Shown piece by piece: positions 10,054-20,792 of a DNA stretch of 64,000 nt (position 1 is its first letter; each line of letters opens with the position of its first letter). The stretch covers positions 48,933,984 to 48,997,983 of the forward strand of contig OW386294.2 in NCBI GenBank assembly GCA_936432065.2, in the 5' to 3' direction. The position numbers and the translations under genes are program-made. A model generated the notes under the pieces. The model saw nothing but the letters and a program-made list of their open reading frames with translations. It was not told the DNA's origin and searched no databases. Source of the stretch: Rutpela maculata. Taxonomy: Eukaryota; Arthropoda; Insecta; Coleoptera; Cerambycidae.

Positions 10054-10146
10054 CCGCCTTTCTCGTTCAGTGAATTCTTTTTCTTGGTCGTGGTTGTCCA
10101 TTTTCTTTTCGTTAAAATTTCATGCTTCCGGAGTAATTTTGGATAT
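10054..10146 (-). CDS. Candidate first coding exon of a host gene
   Basis: On the minus strand an acceptor (T8CAG, 10147-10157) is followed by about 45 nt of 5' UTR with an in-frame TGA. An ATG at 10101 then opens 16 codons, MDNHDQEKEFTERERR, ending in CGG with a consensus donor GTAAGTTA (10053-10046). It is not part of any repeat recognised in the window, which is unusual here. The downstream exon was not found, so the product is unknown. A chance arrangement of splice signals cannot be excluded. Confidence 0.35.
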
Positions 10147-10733
10147 CTGAAAAAAAAGTACACAATTAAAATGTCTTACAATTTGTTATTTATTTACAAT
10201 ATAGGTATTCAGATTAGTAACTTTATGTGTGTGTTAAGTATGAATAATTAACATAAACGTCAACCCAACTAATAATTGATTCCAAATATAAATAGATGTA
10301 AATATCTTGTGTCATTCTAATAACGGTATTAGACATAACTATTAAAAACATTAACAATGTTGTTGTCAGTGCATTTATGATGCATTATTTGTACACAAAA
10401 AAAAGTTGTATTATATAGATTTTATGTGAACAACATATATCAAAAGATCTTCATGCTTGACTAACAAAATTTTTGAACAAAGAGTTTACAGTTTACGCAG
10501 TCTATTCCATGTTACTTTGCGCCATATATAGCTATAAGTTTATTATCCATAGCTAAGTGAAATGTGTATTGATAACGGAGTAAAATGTTACAAAATTAAG
10601 ACTGCAAAAATGCGAATATTAACCACCAATTTGTAATACATATTTGTATTATCATAATTTATGGATTATTATAATTTGATGTTAGACAAACGAAACGTCT
10701 AATTATAACTAAATTGAAAAACACCTATCAAAT

Positions 10734-10910
10734 ATGGAAGAATTGAAAAGTCTAGTGTTGGCCTATCTTCAATTACTAATACCATATCCAATAGAAAATA
10801 TTAGGAAACGGAAATATATCACCGATATATTAGAAAGTGATAAACGCAAATTATTAGGGCAAATCAGAACGCATTTAATTCATTCTCCAATTAATCATAA
10901 TAGTTATTAA
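10734..10910 (+). CDS. Small ORF, 58 residues, unrecognised
   Basis: An ATG-initiated frame of 58 codons ends in TAA just outside the foldback arm. The peptide starts MEELKSLVLAYLQLLIPYP and contains a charged stretch (ENIRKRKYITDILESDKRK), then LLGQIRTHLIHS. Its composition is more protein-like than the surrounding AT-rich frames, but the length is within chance for one ORF. No family was recognised. Confidence 0.2.
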   Translation: MEELKSLVLAYLQLLIPYPIENIRKRKYITDILESDKRKLLGQIRTHLIHSPINHNSY

Positions 10911-10944
10911 ACAATGATCATTAATAATTGAAAGGGTCATACAT

Positions 10945-13900
10945 ACATATGTGGCTGAAGACAGCAACGAAATCAGAAATGAGAAACGATTATTTAGAGT
11001 CGACCAACGAAATAATGCACATGAAGTTAAAATCTTCGTAATTACAGAATTGAAAAGTATTTTCCTATAAAACCAAACATGTATGTTGGCAAGGGTTGAG
11101 CAACTAAAGTTATCTAAAGCAAAACACGGATTTTAAGAGGGCGAAACACCCTAAAAAGTGTAAACTGTAAAAATAAGATAACTATAAGATAACTATTGTA
11201 AAAAAGTTTTTAAGACTTTCATATTTTACGGTATGATAGAAAAGAGCATTTCCAATATTGCATAATTTTGATTTAATAAAAAACAGAGTTTAAGAGGGTA
11301 AAACACCCCAAAAACTATCTAAAAATTATGTAACTATTGCAAAAAAGTTTCTAACACTTTCTTATTTTAAGGCATGTTAGAAAAGAGCATTTCCAATATT
11401 GCATAATTTTTATTTAACAAAAAACAGGGGATAAGGGGGTGATACACCCCAAAAACTATATAAAAGTTGTAAAATTTTTTAGCGCTTTCAGATTTTGGAG
11501 GGCGATAGAAAAGACTATTTCCAAGATAGCATAATTGGGATTTAATAAAAAACAAAGTTTAAGGGGGTAAAACACCCCAAAAACTATCTATAAATAATGT
11601 AACTATTGCAAAAAAGTTTCTTACACTTTCCTATTTTAGGGTATGTTAGAAAATAGCATTTCCAATATTGGATAATTTTTATTTAACAAAAAACAGGGGA
11701 TAAGGGGGTGGTATACCCCAAAACTCTTTAAAAATAATATAAAAATTGTAAAAATTTTTCACGCTTTTAGACATTGGGAGGGTGATAGAAAAGACTATTT
11801 CCAAGATAGTATAATTGGGATTTAATAAAAAACAAAAGTTTAAGAGGGTAAAACACCCCAAAAACTATCTATAAATAATGTAACTATTGCAAAAAAGTTT
11901 CTTAGACTTTCCTATTTTAGGGTATGTTAGAAAAGAGAATTTACAATATTGGATAATTTTTATTTAACAAAAAACAGGGGATAAGGGGGTGATACACCCC
12001 AAAAACTATATAAAAGTTGTAAAATTTTTTAGCGCTTTCAAATTTTGGAGGGCGGTAGAAAAGACTATTTCCAAGATAGCATAATTGGGATTTAATAAAA
12101 AACAAAGTTTAAGGGGGTAAAACTCCCCAAAAACTATCTATAAATAATGTAACTATTGCAAAAAAGTTTCTTACACTTTCCTATTTTAGAGTATGTTAGA
12201 AAAGAGCATTTCCAATATTGGATAATTTTTATTCAACAAAAAACAGGGGATAAGGGGGTGGTATTCCTCAAAACTCTTTAAAAATAATATAAAAATTGTA
12301 ACATTTTTTCACGCTTTTAGACATTGGAGAGTGATAGAAAAGACTATTTCCAAGATAGCATAATTGGGATTTAACAAAAAACAAGAGTTTAAGAGGGTAA
12401 AACACCCCAAAAGCTAACTAAAAATAATGTAACTTTTACAAAAAAGTTTTCAACACTCTCCCATTTTAGGGTAGGTTAGAAAAAAGCATTTCCAATATTG
12501 CATAATTTTTATTTAACGAAAAACAGGGGATAAGGGGGTGATACACCCCAAAATTATTTAAAAATAATATAAAAATTGTAAAATTCTTTCACGCTTTTAG
12601 ATGTTGAAGGGTGATAGAAAAGACTATTTCCAAGATAGCATAATTTGGATTTAAAAAAAATAGAGTTTAAGAGGGTAAAACACCCCAAAAACTATCTAAA
12701 AATAGTGTAACTATTGCAAAAAAGTTTCTAACACTTTCCTATTTTAGGGTATGTTAGAAAAGTGCATTTCAAATATTGAATAAATTTTATTTAACGAAAA
12801 ACAGGGGATAAGGGGGTAATACACCCCAAAAACTATTTAAAAGTAATATAAAAATTGTAGAATTTTTTCACGCTTTTAGATGTTGGAGGGTTATAGAAAA
12901 TACTATTTCCAAGATAGCATAATTTGGATTTAATAAAAAATAGAGTTTAGGAGGGTAAAACACCCCAAAAACTAACTAAAAATAATGTAACTATTGCAAA
13001 AAAGTTTCTAACACTCTCCCATTTTAGGGTATGTTAGAAAAAAGCATAATTTTTATTTAACGATTTTTTGAGGTGTATCACCCTTTTATCCCCCTGTCTT
13101 TCGTTAAATAAAAATTATGCAATATTGGAAATGCTTTTTTCTAACCTACCCTAAAATGGGAGAGTGTTGAAAACTTTTTTGCAAAAGTTACATTATTTTT
13201 AGATAGTTTTGGGGTGTTTTACCTCTTAAACTCTGTTTTTTATTAAATCCCAGTTATGCTATCTTGGAAATAGTCTTTTCTATCACCCTTCAACATCTAA
13301 AAGCGTGAAGAAATTTTACAATTTTTATATTATTTTTAAATAGTTTTGGGGTGTATCACCCCCTTATCCCCTGTTTTTCGTTAAATAGAAATAATGCAAT
13401 ATTGGAAATGCTTTTTTCTAACATACCCTAAAATGGGAGAGTGTTGAAAACTTTTTTGCAAAAGTTACGTTATTTTTAGATAGCTTTTGGGGTGTTTTAC
13501 CCTCTTAAACTCTTGTTTTTTATTAAATCCCAATTACGCTATCTTGAAAATAGTCTTTTCTATCACCCTCCAATGTCTAAAAGCGTGAAAAAATTTTACA
13601 ATTTTTATATTATTTTTAAAGAGTTTTGGGGTATACCACCCCCTTATCCCCTGTTTTTTGTTAAATAAAAATAATCCAATATTGGAAATGCTCTTTTCTG
13701 ACATACCCTAAAATAGGAAAGTGTAAGAAACTTTTTTGCAATAGTTACATTATTTATAGATAGTTTTTGGGGTGTTTTACCCCCTAAACTTTGTTTTTTA
13801 TTAAATCCCAATTATGCTATCTTGGAAATAGTCTTTTCTATCGCCCTCCAAAATCTGAAAGCGCTAAAAAATTTTACAACTTTTATATAGTTTTTGGGGT

Positions 13901-14395
13901 GTATCACCCCCTTATCCCCTGTTTTTTGTTAAATAAAAATTATGCAATATTGGAAATGCTCTTTTCTAACATACCTTAAAATAAGAAAGTGTTAGAAACT
14001 TTTTTGCAATAGTTACATAATTTTTAGATAGTTTTTGGGGTGTTTTACCCTCTTAAACTCTGTTTTTTATTAAATCAAAATTATGCAATATTGGAAATGC
14101 TCTTTTCTATCACACCCTAAAATATGAAAGTCTTAAAAACTTTTTTACAATAGTTATCTTATTTTTACAGTTTACACTTTTTGGGGTGTTTCGCCCTCTT
14201 GAAATCCATGTTTTGCTTTAGATAACTTTAGCTGCTCAACCCTTGTCAACATACATGTTTGGTTTTATAGGAAAATACTTTTCAATTCTGTAATTACGAA
14301 GATTTTAACTTCATGTGCATTATTTCGTTGGTCGACTCTAAATAATCGTTTCTCATTTCTGATTTCGTTTCTGTCTTCAGCCACATTACATACAT
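10945..14395. repeat. Foldback structure with arms of ~278-bp tandem repeats
   Basis: The outer arms are unique sequence (10945-11150 and 14170-14395, sharing TGTGGCTGAAGACAG and GTCGACCAACGAAATAATGC). They lead into tandem repeats built from two diverged half-units: A (TTTAAGAGGGTAAAACACCCC) and B (GGGGATAAGGGGGTGATACA). Half-unit A recurs near 11285, 11554, 11831, 12101, 12376, 12660 and 12940, so about seven A-B pairs lie in the left arm. The right arm has about four pairs, inverted. The centre lies near 13062-13112. Non-coding; the short ORFs in it are translations of the repeat. Structure resembles Foldback-type elements. Confidence 0.85.
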
Positions 14396-14787
14396 TTATG
14401 AATTTGCTATCGTATGAGCCTAATAAATAATTATTGTACATAATCGCATATTATGAAGTGGGAATTGTAATGATGGCTATTGTTAAATCTACAAATAAAT
14501 TTCTGGTATTTTTAGTGATTCATCCATGTGTGTGGGTTGAAAACAATACTCCATATTAACCGGTCGAGAATGCACTTGGTAAAAAATATAGCAATAAAAA
14601 ACATGTTAGTTCAGGTTAACTAAAATTAAATAGTTAACCAGTTTCAAGTGGATTGCAATGAGTGCTTCATCATCATATCCGGTAAAACATTAGCGAGGTT
14701 CGATTTTAAATATAGGCTTTACGCTTCCTGAATAATGTAAAACTGAGTGTAAAATATCTAAAAAACGTAGTATTTTTCTGATTTTAA
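14396..14787. other. Intergenic, nothing recognised
   Basis: No coding or repeat signal supported between the foldback arm and the RTE fragment. The first part of the RTE RT domain may be present here in unrecognisable form. Confidence 0.35.
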
Positions 14788-15373
14788 TTATACCGGGTGT
14801 AACAAGACAGATTGCGTACTGTCTCCAACAATGTTCAACATATATTCTGAATGTATTCAATGAAGCACTTAGCAACTGCACAGATGGAATTAAAGTAAAT
14901 AGAGTAAACATATTATAACGTGCTTACACCCTTTTTGTAAACACCCTGTATCGTGGGTTCGGAAATTATAACAACAGGGTAACACTAAACACTAATTTAT
15001 TGACTTACTTAATTGCAACAATAACTACTTGGCTAATAACACACTATCACTTTACTCTCTTCTGTTCTGATCTTACTACTCTTGCTATCTAAACTGAACC
15101 TCTTCTCTGCTTTACTCCATGCTTTATATACCTAAAGATGACAGATATCGAAACTTCTCTGATGACGTCACCATACTCTAGACAGTTCCAGAACAGATAT
15201 GTCATCACTCTAGACTTTCTAGTAAGTTCTTTCCACATTCAGACATCCGAACTACTGAATTCTGTGCCTACTTTTCAGTGCAACCAACATAACCTTAAAT
15301 CTTGAGGGGTTGCAACATATTACAATATCGACAATCCGATACGCAGATGACACGGTACTGCTGGCTGATTTAA
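14788..15373 (+). pseudogene. RTE-type LINE, 5' half of a split reverse transcriptase
   Basis: The segment reads DCVLSPTMFNIYSE then, after a frameshift, VFNEALSNCTDGIKVN (14795-14910). After a solo LTR (14916-15317) it continues IRYADDTVLLAD, the YADD catalytic box with the RT aspartates. Order and wording match the RT of RTE-type LINEs. The sequence stops at 15373 where the 27-kb insertion begins, and its continuation is at 42584. Confidence 0.8.
14916..15317 (-). mobile_element. Solo LTR of an LTR retrotransposon
   Basis: A 402-bp block with a 5-bp target duplication TATTA (14911-14915, 15318-15322) splits the RTE reverse transcriptase. Read on the minus strand it begins TGTTGCAACCCCTC, has a promoter-like GGTATATAAAGC, and an AATAAA signal before its end. 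The order TG.., TATA box, polyadenylation signal is that of an LTR. No internal region is present. The 3' end ..GTTA is not the canonical CA, so the last base is uncertain. Confidence 0.75.
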
Positions 15374-15604
15374 GAGCTGCTAACGATTTATTTACTTCAT
15401 AAGCAAAATACGGTTTGAGTCTAGGAATATGTAGAGGTTGTCTCGCAATACAATAATCGGTTTTGTCTGATGGCCGCATATCTTGCGTTATCACAGAACG
15501 GGAGTGACGGGGGGTGTAAAAACATTAAATTTTACATTTAATTACGTCATGAGGAAAATGGGTAAAGTCAACTATGTTGTAAAACTCTTATACCCAGAGA
15601 TATA

Positions 15605-15939
15605 TATATATATATATAAAAAATTTTTGGCATTAGCCACCCCCCACCTCCTTATTAAAGGGGATGAAAAAAAAATGTGATTTAGTGTATGTACAAGAAC
15701 CAAAAACCTCAAAATATTTTTTTAATTCATCCACCCCCACTACCACCCCCCTATCACCACCCCCACCCCACTACCGATGTGGGGTATCGTTTTATGGGTT
15801 TTTTGTGGTAGAGGATTTTAAATATTATATTATTAAAGTTCCATAAACAATTATTTCCACATACAGAGTTTTTTCGTTGTGAATGACTTGGGTAGAGAAT
15901 CTGGATGTGGAAGTAGTGATTCCTTCGGCAGCGGTATTT

Positions 15940-15945
<6 letters not shown>
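15605..15945 (+). mobile_element. CTTCCACATCC family, copy 1 (5'-truncated)
   Basis: It corresponds to the second half of the fuller copy at 33135-33818: GGCATTAGCCACCCCCCACC, GATGAAAAAAAAATGTGATT, CCACCCCCACTACCACCCC, then CTGGATGTGGAAGTAG at 15901 and TTCGGCAGCGGT at 15925. The left edge is a (TA)n run at 15600-15617. Non-coding. Confidence 0.7.

Positions 15946-16001
<56 letters not shown>
15943..16001. repeat. (AT)n microsatellite
   Basis: About 58 bp of perfect AT dinucleotide between a MITE end and the hammerhead repeat. ORFs across it (IYIYIY) are artefacts. Confidence 0.9.
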
Positions 16002-16005
<4 letters not shown>

Positions 16006-16635
16006 CTAAACGTAATTTCTCTCTGAAGCAACCCTCTATACATCCTTATTTCAAAAATAAGGAAATTGACCAGACTACAACAAATTGCAAGTCTGGCGCG
16101 TTAAGTGTAATAATCACATATTACTACGAAACGCTGTAATTCGATTTTAGCAAACACCGACCGAAAGACTTATTCCTAAATTAAAGGAACTCTCGTGTCA
16201 GCCACTGCACACCACTTGCAGACTGCAGTTTCGAGCTGTTGGCTCTCATCAGTGCAAGGTAGGCATGCAGTGACTGGCAACGAGATTTCGGGTGACATGG
16301 TACATGTTCACAATCTTAGGACTGCGACATGCAAAATAAATCGAAGGCGCCATCTCGCGGTCGCTGTTCACTACAATCGAATTGGTTAGCCTGAGATGGG
16401 CAGCAAATGTTCAAAGTATGCTTCTAGAGGGCAGAGTATTTACTAAACGTAATTTCTCTCTGAAGCAACCCTCTATACACCCTTATTTCAAAAATAAGGA
16501 AATTGACCAGACTACAACAAATTGCAAGTCTGGCGCGTTAAGTGTAATAATCACATATTACTACGAAACGCTGTAATTCGATTTTAGCAAACACCGACCG
16601 AAAGACTTATTCCTAAATTAAAGGAACTCTCGTGT
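16001..16635 (-). mobile_element. Retrozyme / Penelope-like repeat with 198-bp direct repeats
   Basis: A 198-bp sequence (16001-16198, starting ATTTACTAAACG and ending AACTCTCGTGT) is repeated almost without change at 16438-16635, a 437-bp period. The 239 bp between them hold a hammerhead ribozyme on the minus strand (16215-16258). So the block is 1.45 units of a 437-bp ribozyme-bearing repeat, equivalently a tiny element with LTR-like direct repeats. This matches retrozymes and the ribozyme-bearing pLTRs of Penelope-like elements. It encodes no protein. It sits inside the left long TIR next to (AT)n. Confidence 0.8.
16215..16258 (-). ncRNA. Type I hammerhead ribozyme, minimal stem III
   Basis: Read on the minus strand, every conserved part is present in order: stem I strand CUUGCA, core CUGAUGA, stem II GAGC-CAACA-GCUC (four pairs), GAA, stem III AC-UGCA-GU (two pairs with a tetraloop), the cleavage base C, then the second stem I strand UGCAAG. 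Cleavage would fall after GUC, at plus-strand position 16221/16220. A two-pair stem III is characteristic of animal type I hammerheads from satellite repeats, retrozymes and Penelope-like elements. The self-cleavage expected from this structure has not been tested here. Confidence 0.88.
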
Positions 16636-16636
16636 T

Positions 16637-17076
16637 AATACATACACTAAATCACATTTTTTTTTCATCCCCTTTAATAAGGAGGTGGGGGGTGGCTAAT
16701 GCCAAAAATTTTTTTGAGACCCTAGCTTCTCTTGTATATACTAAATACCAATTTTATCGACTCTTACCTGCTTGATTTACCCATTTACCCTAAATTTACC
16801 CCAATTTACCCTCCAACCCTTTGTCGGAACAACATGAAAATATAATCTAGTTCCAGATCTCGTTAAAGTACATACGTGCACCAAATTTCAAGTCAATATC
16901 TTAAACGGTTCCAGAGTAAACGTGCGCACAAAGAAACGTTACAGACAGACCGACAGACAGACAGAATATTTTTTTTCGCTCAAACTTAAAATCTCGACGT
17001 TTCATTACATTTTAAGCCTATTTGAACAATAAAAAATTTTTTGTCGTTACTATACTTCCACTGGATGTGGAAGTAA
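16637..17076 (-). mobile_element. CTTCCACATCC family, copy 2 (5' two-thirds)
   Basis: Complement of the 5' part of the family: it ends on the plus strand with TATACTTCCACTGGATGTGG at 17051-17070. It contains CTCTGGAACC-type text (plus strand GGTTCCAGAG near 16910), the GATCTCGTTAAAGTACAT word and the GGGTAAATTxxGGGTAAAT stretch. It stops at ACATACACTAAATCAC next to the ribozyme repeat. Confidence 0.75.
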
Positions 17077-17439
17077 AAGGAAATGTATTTTTTTACCCCA
17101 TCAGCAAAATATTTCGTTAGCTTTAGATTAGTCAAACATAAATATAGAAAATCTGACTGATAAAGCTCATGTTTAAGGTCTATTAGACAATTTGAATGAA
17201 ATAGTATTTTTACTTTATTCGTACGAATGCACAAAATCTGTTTTGAATTTGAATTGATTTACATAATGTGCGAAAGGGAAAAAATTGTTGCATTATAAAA
17301 CTAGTAGTAGTAGTATTCGAAATATTGGTTGTAAAACTAAAATCTTTAATAAATAATATAGTTAAGAATATATTTGTAGGTATAAGCAAGTATTAAATAC
17401 TGATGTAGGCATTATTAAATAATAGTTATAAACAAATGT

Positions 17440-18025
17440 ATCCTCTATCAGATTCATCATTGCGGTCTTCGCAGTAATCAATGGGTTGTAAATCGTTAAT
17501 TTCATCTTCCTCAAGATTTTCCTCATGCCCCAAATTATTCTCGATCATTTCTAGCGATTCGGGAATTTCAGGACCATCGAACCAGTGTGGTGTATACTTA
17601 CCCTCTTCGAGTATTTTATTCTGAATCTAATGGTGATCCCAGAAAATTAGTCTTTAAAGGATTAGTGGCATTACACCACAGCGTGCAGACGTAGTTGGGT
17701 CGTCTTTTTACTTTTTGATATATAACTGCTCTGCAAGTTGGGAAGCTTTGTCTATCGGCACCTTGGATTTCTTTTCTCGTGGTTTATACGTTAGTAAAAA
17801 CTTTGCTAATCCTACAGAGCTAGTATAGTCTTCGTTTTTATAACCATACATTTCGCACGTGAACTTCTCTATGGAAATGGAACAAAGGCTTTTTGAAAGT
17901 CCGCATTTTTTTTCTAAAATGTTAAATGGTCGTGATTTGCCTTTTCGAAAGAAACCAGCCATATAGTCTCAACCTGTGTAGGCATGGAAGTCTGGTAAAG
18001 CTTTTGAAAGGGAATTTGTTCCATA
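17440..18025 (-). pseudogene. PIN/FEN-like multicopy ORF, C-terminal part, copy 1
   Basis: Minus-strand translation gives LSKALPDFHAYTG, a stop where Cys is expected, DYMAGFFRKGKSRPFNILEKK, then SIEKFTCEMYGYKN. After frame breaks it reads an acidic tail (PESLEMIENNLGHEENLEED). The wording (HAYTGCDY..FFRKGK..FNILEK) is that of an uncharacterised PIN/5'-nuclease-like protein found in many copies in insect genomes; the aspartates in DFHA and CDY resemble acidic nuclease sites. This copy lies partly in the left long TIR. Confidence 0.65.
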
Positions 18026-18089
18026 CTAATTCAATTACATTAAATGGTAGGGAGGCTTAACAAATAAATGCTTGTCCTACACACTTTAA

Positions 18090-18764
18090 AAGACTGCACT
18101 AGGGATATTCGTGCTGGACAATCTGACCGACTAATACATTATTCGATACAAGGATCAGGCATGAAGAAACCGTCAAATTTTAATGATGCCCTTTAAATAA
18201 TTATTTCAATCATTTGTTGACTTTTTAATCAAAGAATGGGAACCGCCTCAGTGCGCTACAGTTCTAGGATGTAAAAAATTGTATGCAACCTGACAAGATA
18301 AATGTTTCTGTTTCACGTCAGTTGACGTTAAAGTAACAAAAGTTAAAGAGCTAATGAGTGAACAGGAGGAGGCCGATTACAGAATGGCATATCATGTAAA
18401 GAAAGTGGAAGAAAGGGGAACAATTGTTGTAAGAACAAATGATACAGATGTCCTTATTACCTTGCTGGGAAATTTTCATACATTTAATACTGAACTCAAT
18501 TTATACCTTGAAATTGGTGTAAAGTCACAAAATAGTTTACGATACGTAAACGTAAAGAAAATTTATGATAAATTAGGTTTCCCCCTTTCAAAAGCTTTAC
18601 CAGACTTCCATGCCTACACAGCCTGTGACTATATGGCTGCTTTCTTTCGGCCATTTAAAATTTTAGAAAAAAATGTGGACTTTCAAAAAGCCTTTGCCTC
18701 ATTGAGTGAGAAACCAATTTCGGAAGAGACCTCTTGTAACGTGCACGTTTTAATGGCCCAATAA
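18090..18764 (+). pseudogene. PIN/FEN-like multicopy ORF, middle part, copy 2
   Basis: The plus frame from 18354 reads EQEEADYRMAYHVKKVEERG, VVRTNDTDVLITLL, NLYLEIGVKSQNSLRYVNVK, then LSKALPDFHAYTACDYMAAF and FKILEKNVDFQKAF, to a stop at 18764. Broken frames upstream (IQGSGMKKPSNFNDAL near 18150) belong to the same protein. EEAD.RM.YH and NDTDVLI are the conserved acidic motifs of the family. It points away from copy 1, overlapping it only in the ALPDFHAYT..NILEK segment, so the two are inverted fragments rather than one gene. Confidence 0.7.
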
Positions 18765-20366
18765 CTGTAGTCTCTTAGTGCTAAATTGTACTAATTCATA
18801 TTTTTGTTAACACTTTTTAGTTTACGAAACCTTACCTAAGTTGCATTTAATAGCTATAAAATTATTAATTATGAACTTAAGGTCTGCCCTGAACTTTTAA
18901 TCGGGCGTGGATTTCTATACCGTTTTAGGGAAGCGCGCGAAACCTCTTTCTTTCCTTGAGTCGCGTGACAGTAGTTGACAAAACTAAGAGACGCAAGCGT
19001 TCGAGGCTTTTCGTGGCCGTTTAGGCCTAGTGGGCGTTTCGGCGGTTTTCGCCAAAGTGAGAAAAGTAGTAGCTATTTTACCTTAAAGTAATTAAATAAT
19101 AGAAGCTAGCTTTTTGGTTAAAATTGCGAGTGCTAAGTAAACACTTTGACTATCCATTAGGAGGCCCTAAGTCATAGGCAAGTAGACAATATGCTTAAGT
19201 GAATTGTACAACTTGCATCAAACTATAGTCCGGTAAACTCTAAGGTGGCGTGCGTATGAGTTGGTAACACGACGTACGATTTGATATGCGATGCGCATAA
19301 AGCTATCTCAGTGACATAGAGATGAACTAATTGCGTGTATCTTATTCTCTTAGTTTATATGATGAAGCGACCTTTGGACGCGCCAGCTTAGAGTTTACTC
19401 GACTATATGTTGGGTTTCCGTTTAAATAATTGTTCCTGATTCCTGCTTGTCTTAACAATTTGTCTTATTTATAAGAGGAAGATAAGTAGTGCATTTTGGT
19501 TTTCCTTGTGTTTTGCAGATCTGCAAGTAGAAACTTTATTTAAAGCTTTGTTGGTCCTGCGCAGATTTGCCATAACTTTCCGTGAAATATCAAGAGGTGA
19601 TATCGTGTTTAAGAACCTCCGTTTGTTTGTGTAAAGTGCGCGATGTCGCTACGAATTTACGTTCCCTTTGTAGATTTTACAGACTACCTAAAGTCCGGGT
19701 AGATATTTGTACCTTCTTGTAAAATTAGACTTTAAAGTTGTGTAGACATTTATGTCTCTAAACAGTTCATAACTGTTTTTTGATGTAGGTACCGTTATAG
19801 TTTTTCTCGTTATGCAGATTATTTACCTTTTGGCACGATAAACTTTAGAGTTTAGTATACACTCAACGAAATAGCATGGGTAAATTCAACAAAAAAAATG
19901 GTTAACTAACAATATCGTTCATTTTGTTAAACTAAATTATACAGTGTCAGAAAATGTTTCATTTGGGTCGGCAATGAGAGCAAGCGAGAGCGAAGCAACT
20001 AGGCTATTCTTTTTTATCGTATAACACATCCTACCCGTGCCACCTGCTTTCCCCACCACATGTACGTGGGCAGCTCAGTCTGCGGGAAATGTAAAGAATT
20101 ATTTGACTCGTTTTGAAAGTATAATGAGTTAAATAATTTTAGTTATTAAAGCACGTAATAATATTACCTATACTGAACAGAGCCAACTACATCCTTCCTT
20201 TGAATAAATGGTACTTAAATTTTTAATAGCAATGATGTACGTGTTTTCTTAATAGCGCGTCATTATTTGCTCCCTCTACTAGAGCACTGGTACACGCCTT
20301 TATTGTAGGCGGTCTCAAGACGTTGAAACTATGCCTGCCACCCAAATCCAAAATCTTCCGATACTG
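18765..20366. other. Unassigned, somewhat GC-richer block
   Basis: No ORF or repeat partner was recognised. Base composition from about 18880 to 19760 is visibly less AT-rich than its neighbours (runs such as GCGCGCGAAACC and GGCGTTTCGGCGG), which suggests an unrecognised element or old exon-like DNA. Confidence 0.3.
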
Positions 20367-20625
20367 TATTGATGGTATTTTTAAACAAAAGGTGATTGTT
20401 ATTTTAATTAATAAAAAGTTGTCGTACAACAAAACGAACATTAACTTAAAAAATAGATGAATAAGACTATTATTTTTTTTGTCTGACTATTATTTTGTTG
20501 AATTCTGTCAAATTACACTAGGTAATAGTATATTTTATTTTTAACTATTGTCGAATTGTAATTGTAAACCCAGTAGCAGTTTGCTCTACTATTATAGTTG
20601 ACAGATAAAACAATATTATTGTAGA
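20367..20625 (+). repeat. Dispersed repeat shared with 40148-40380
   Basis: GGTATTTTTAAACAAAAGGT, AACATTAACTTAAAAAAT, TTGTTGAATTxTGTCAAAT, CGAATTGTAATT and CCCAGTA occur in the same order at 40148-40380 in direct orientation, at roughly three-quarters identity by eye. Non-coding. Confidence 0.65.
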
Positions 20626-20746
20626 GTTAACCCGCAGTTCTGTTTACATAAACATAACATCGTTCTGCCATCCACTTTGATGAATTAAGACGTCGCATCA
20701 GCGCTTTTGTTTGCAAATAGTATGGGTTAAATCAATCAAAAAAATA

Positions 20747-20748
<2 letters not shown>

Positions 20749-20792
<44 letters not shown>

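Larger units (their letters stand above)
15374..17910 (+). repeat. Left long terminal inverted repeat, with later insertions
   Basis: It matches the complement of 41265-42583: AACGATTTATTTAC..CTCATAAGCAAAATACGG near 15382, GGAAAATGGGTAAAGTCAAC near 15553, then CTCTTATACCCAGAGATA to 15604. It resumes at 17077 (ATGTATTTTTTTACCCCATC) and runs through the PIN-like 3' end. The gap 15605-17076 is filled by MITE copies and the hammerhead repeat. Confidence 0.75.

Noticed and set aside
11367..13979. 60-62-codon ORFs such as MFFIKSQLCYLGNSLF on both strands
   Set aside because: They are translations of the 278-bp tandem unit and recur only because the unit recurs.
10945..14395. CRISPR-like array suggested by regular repeats
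   Set aside because: Units are 278 bp, adjacent without unique spacers, and inverted in the second half; the genome is eukaryotic.
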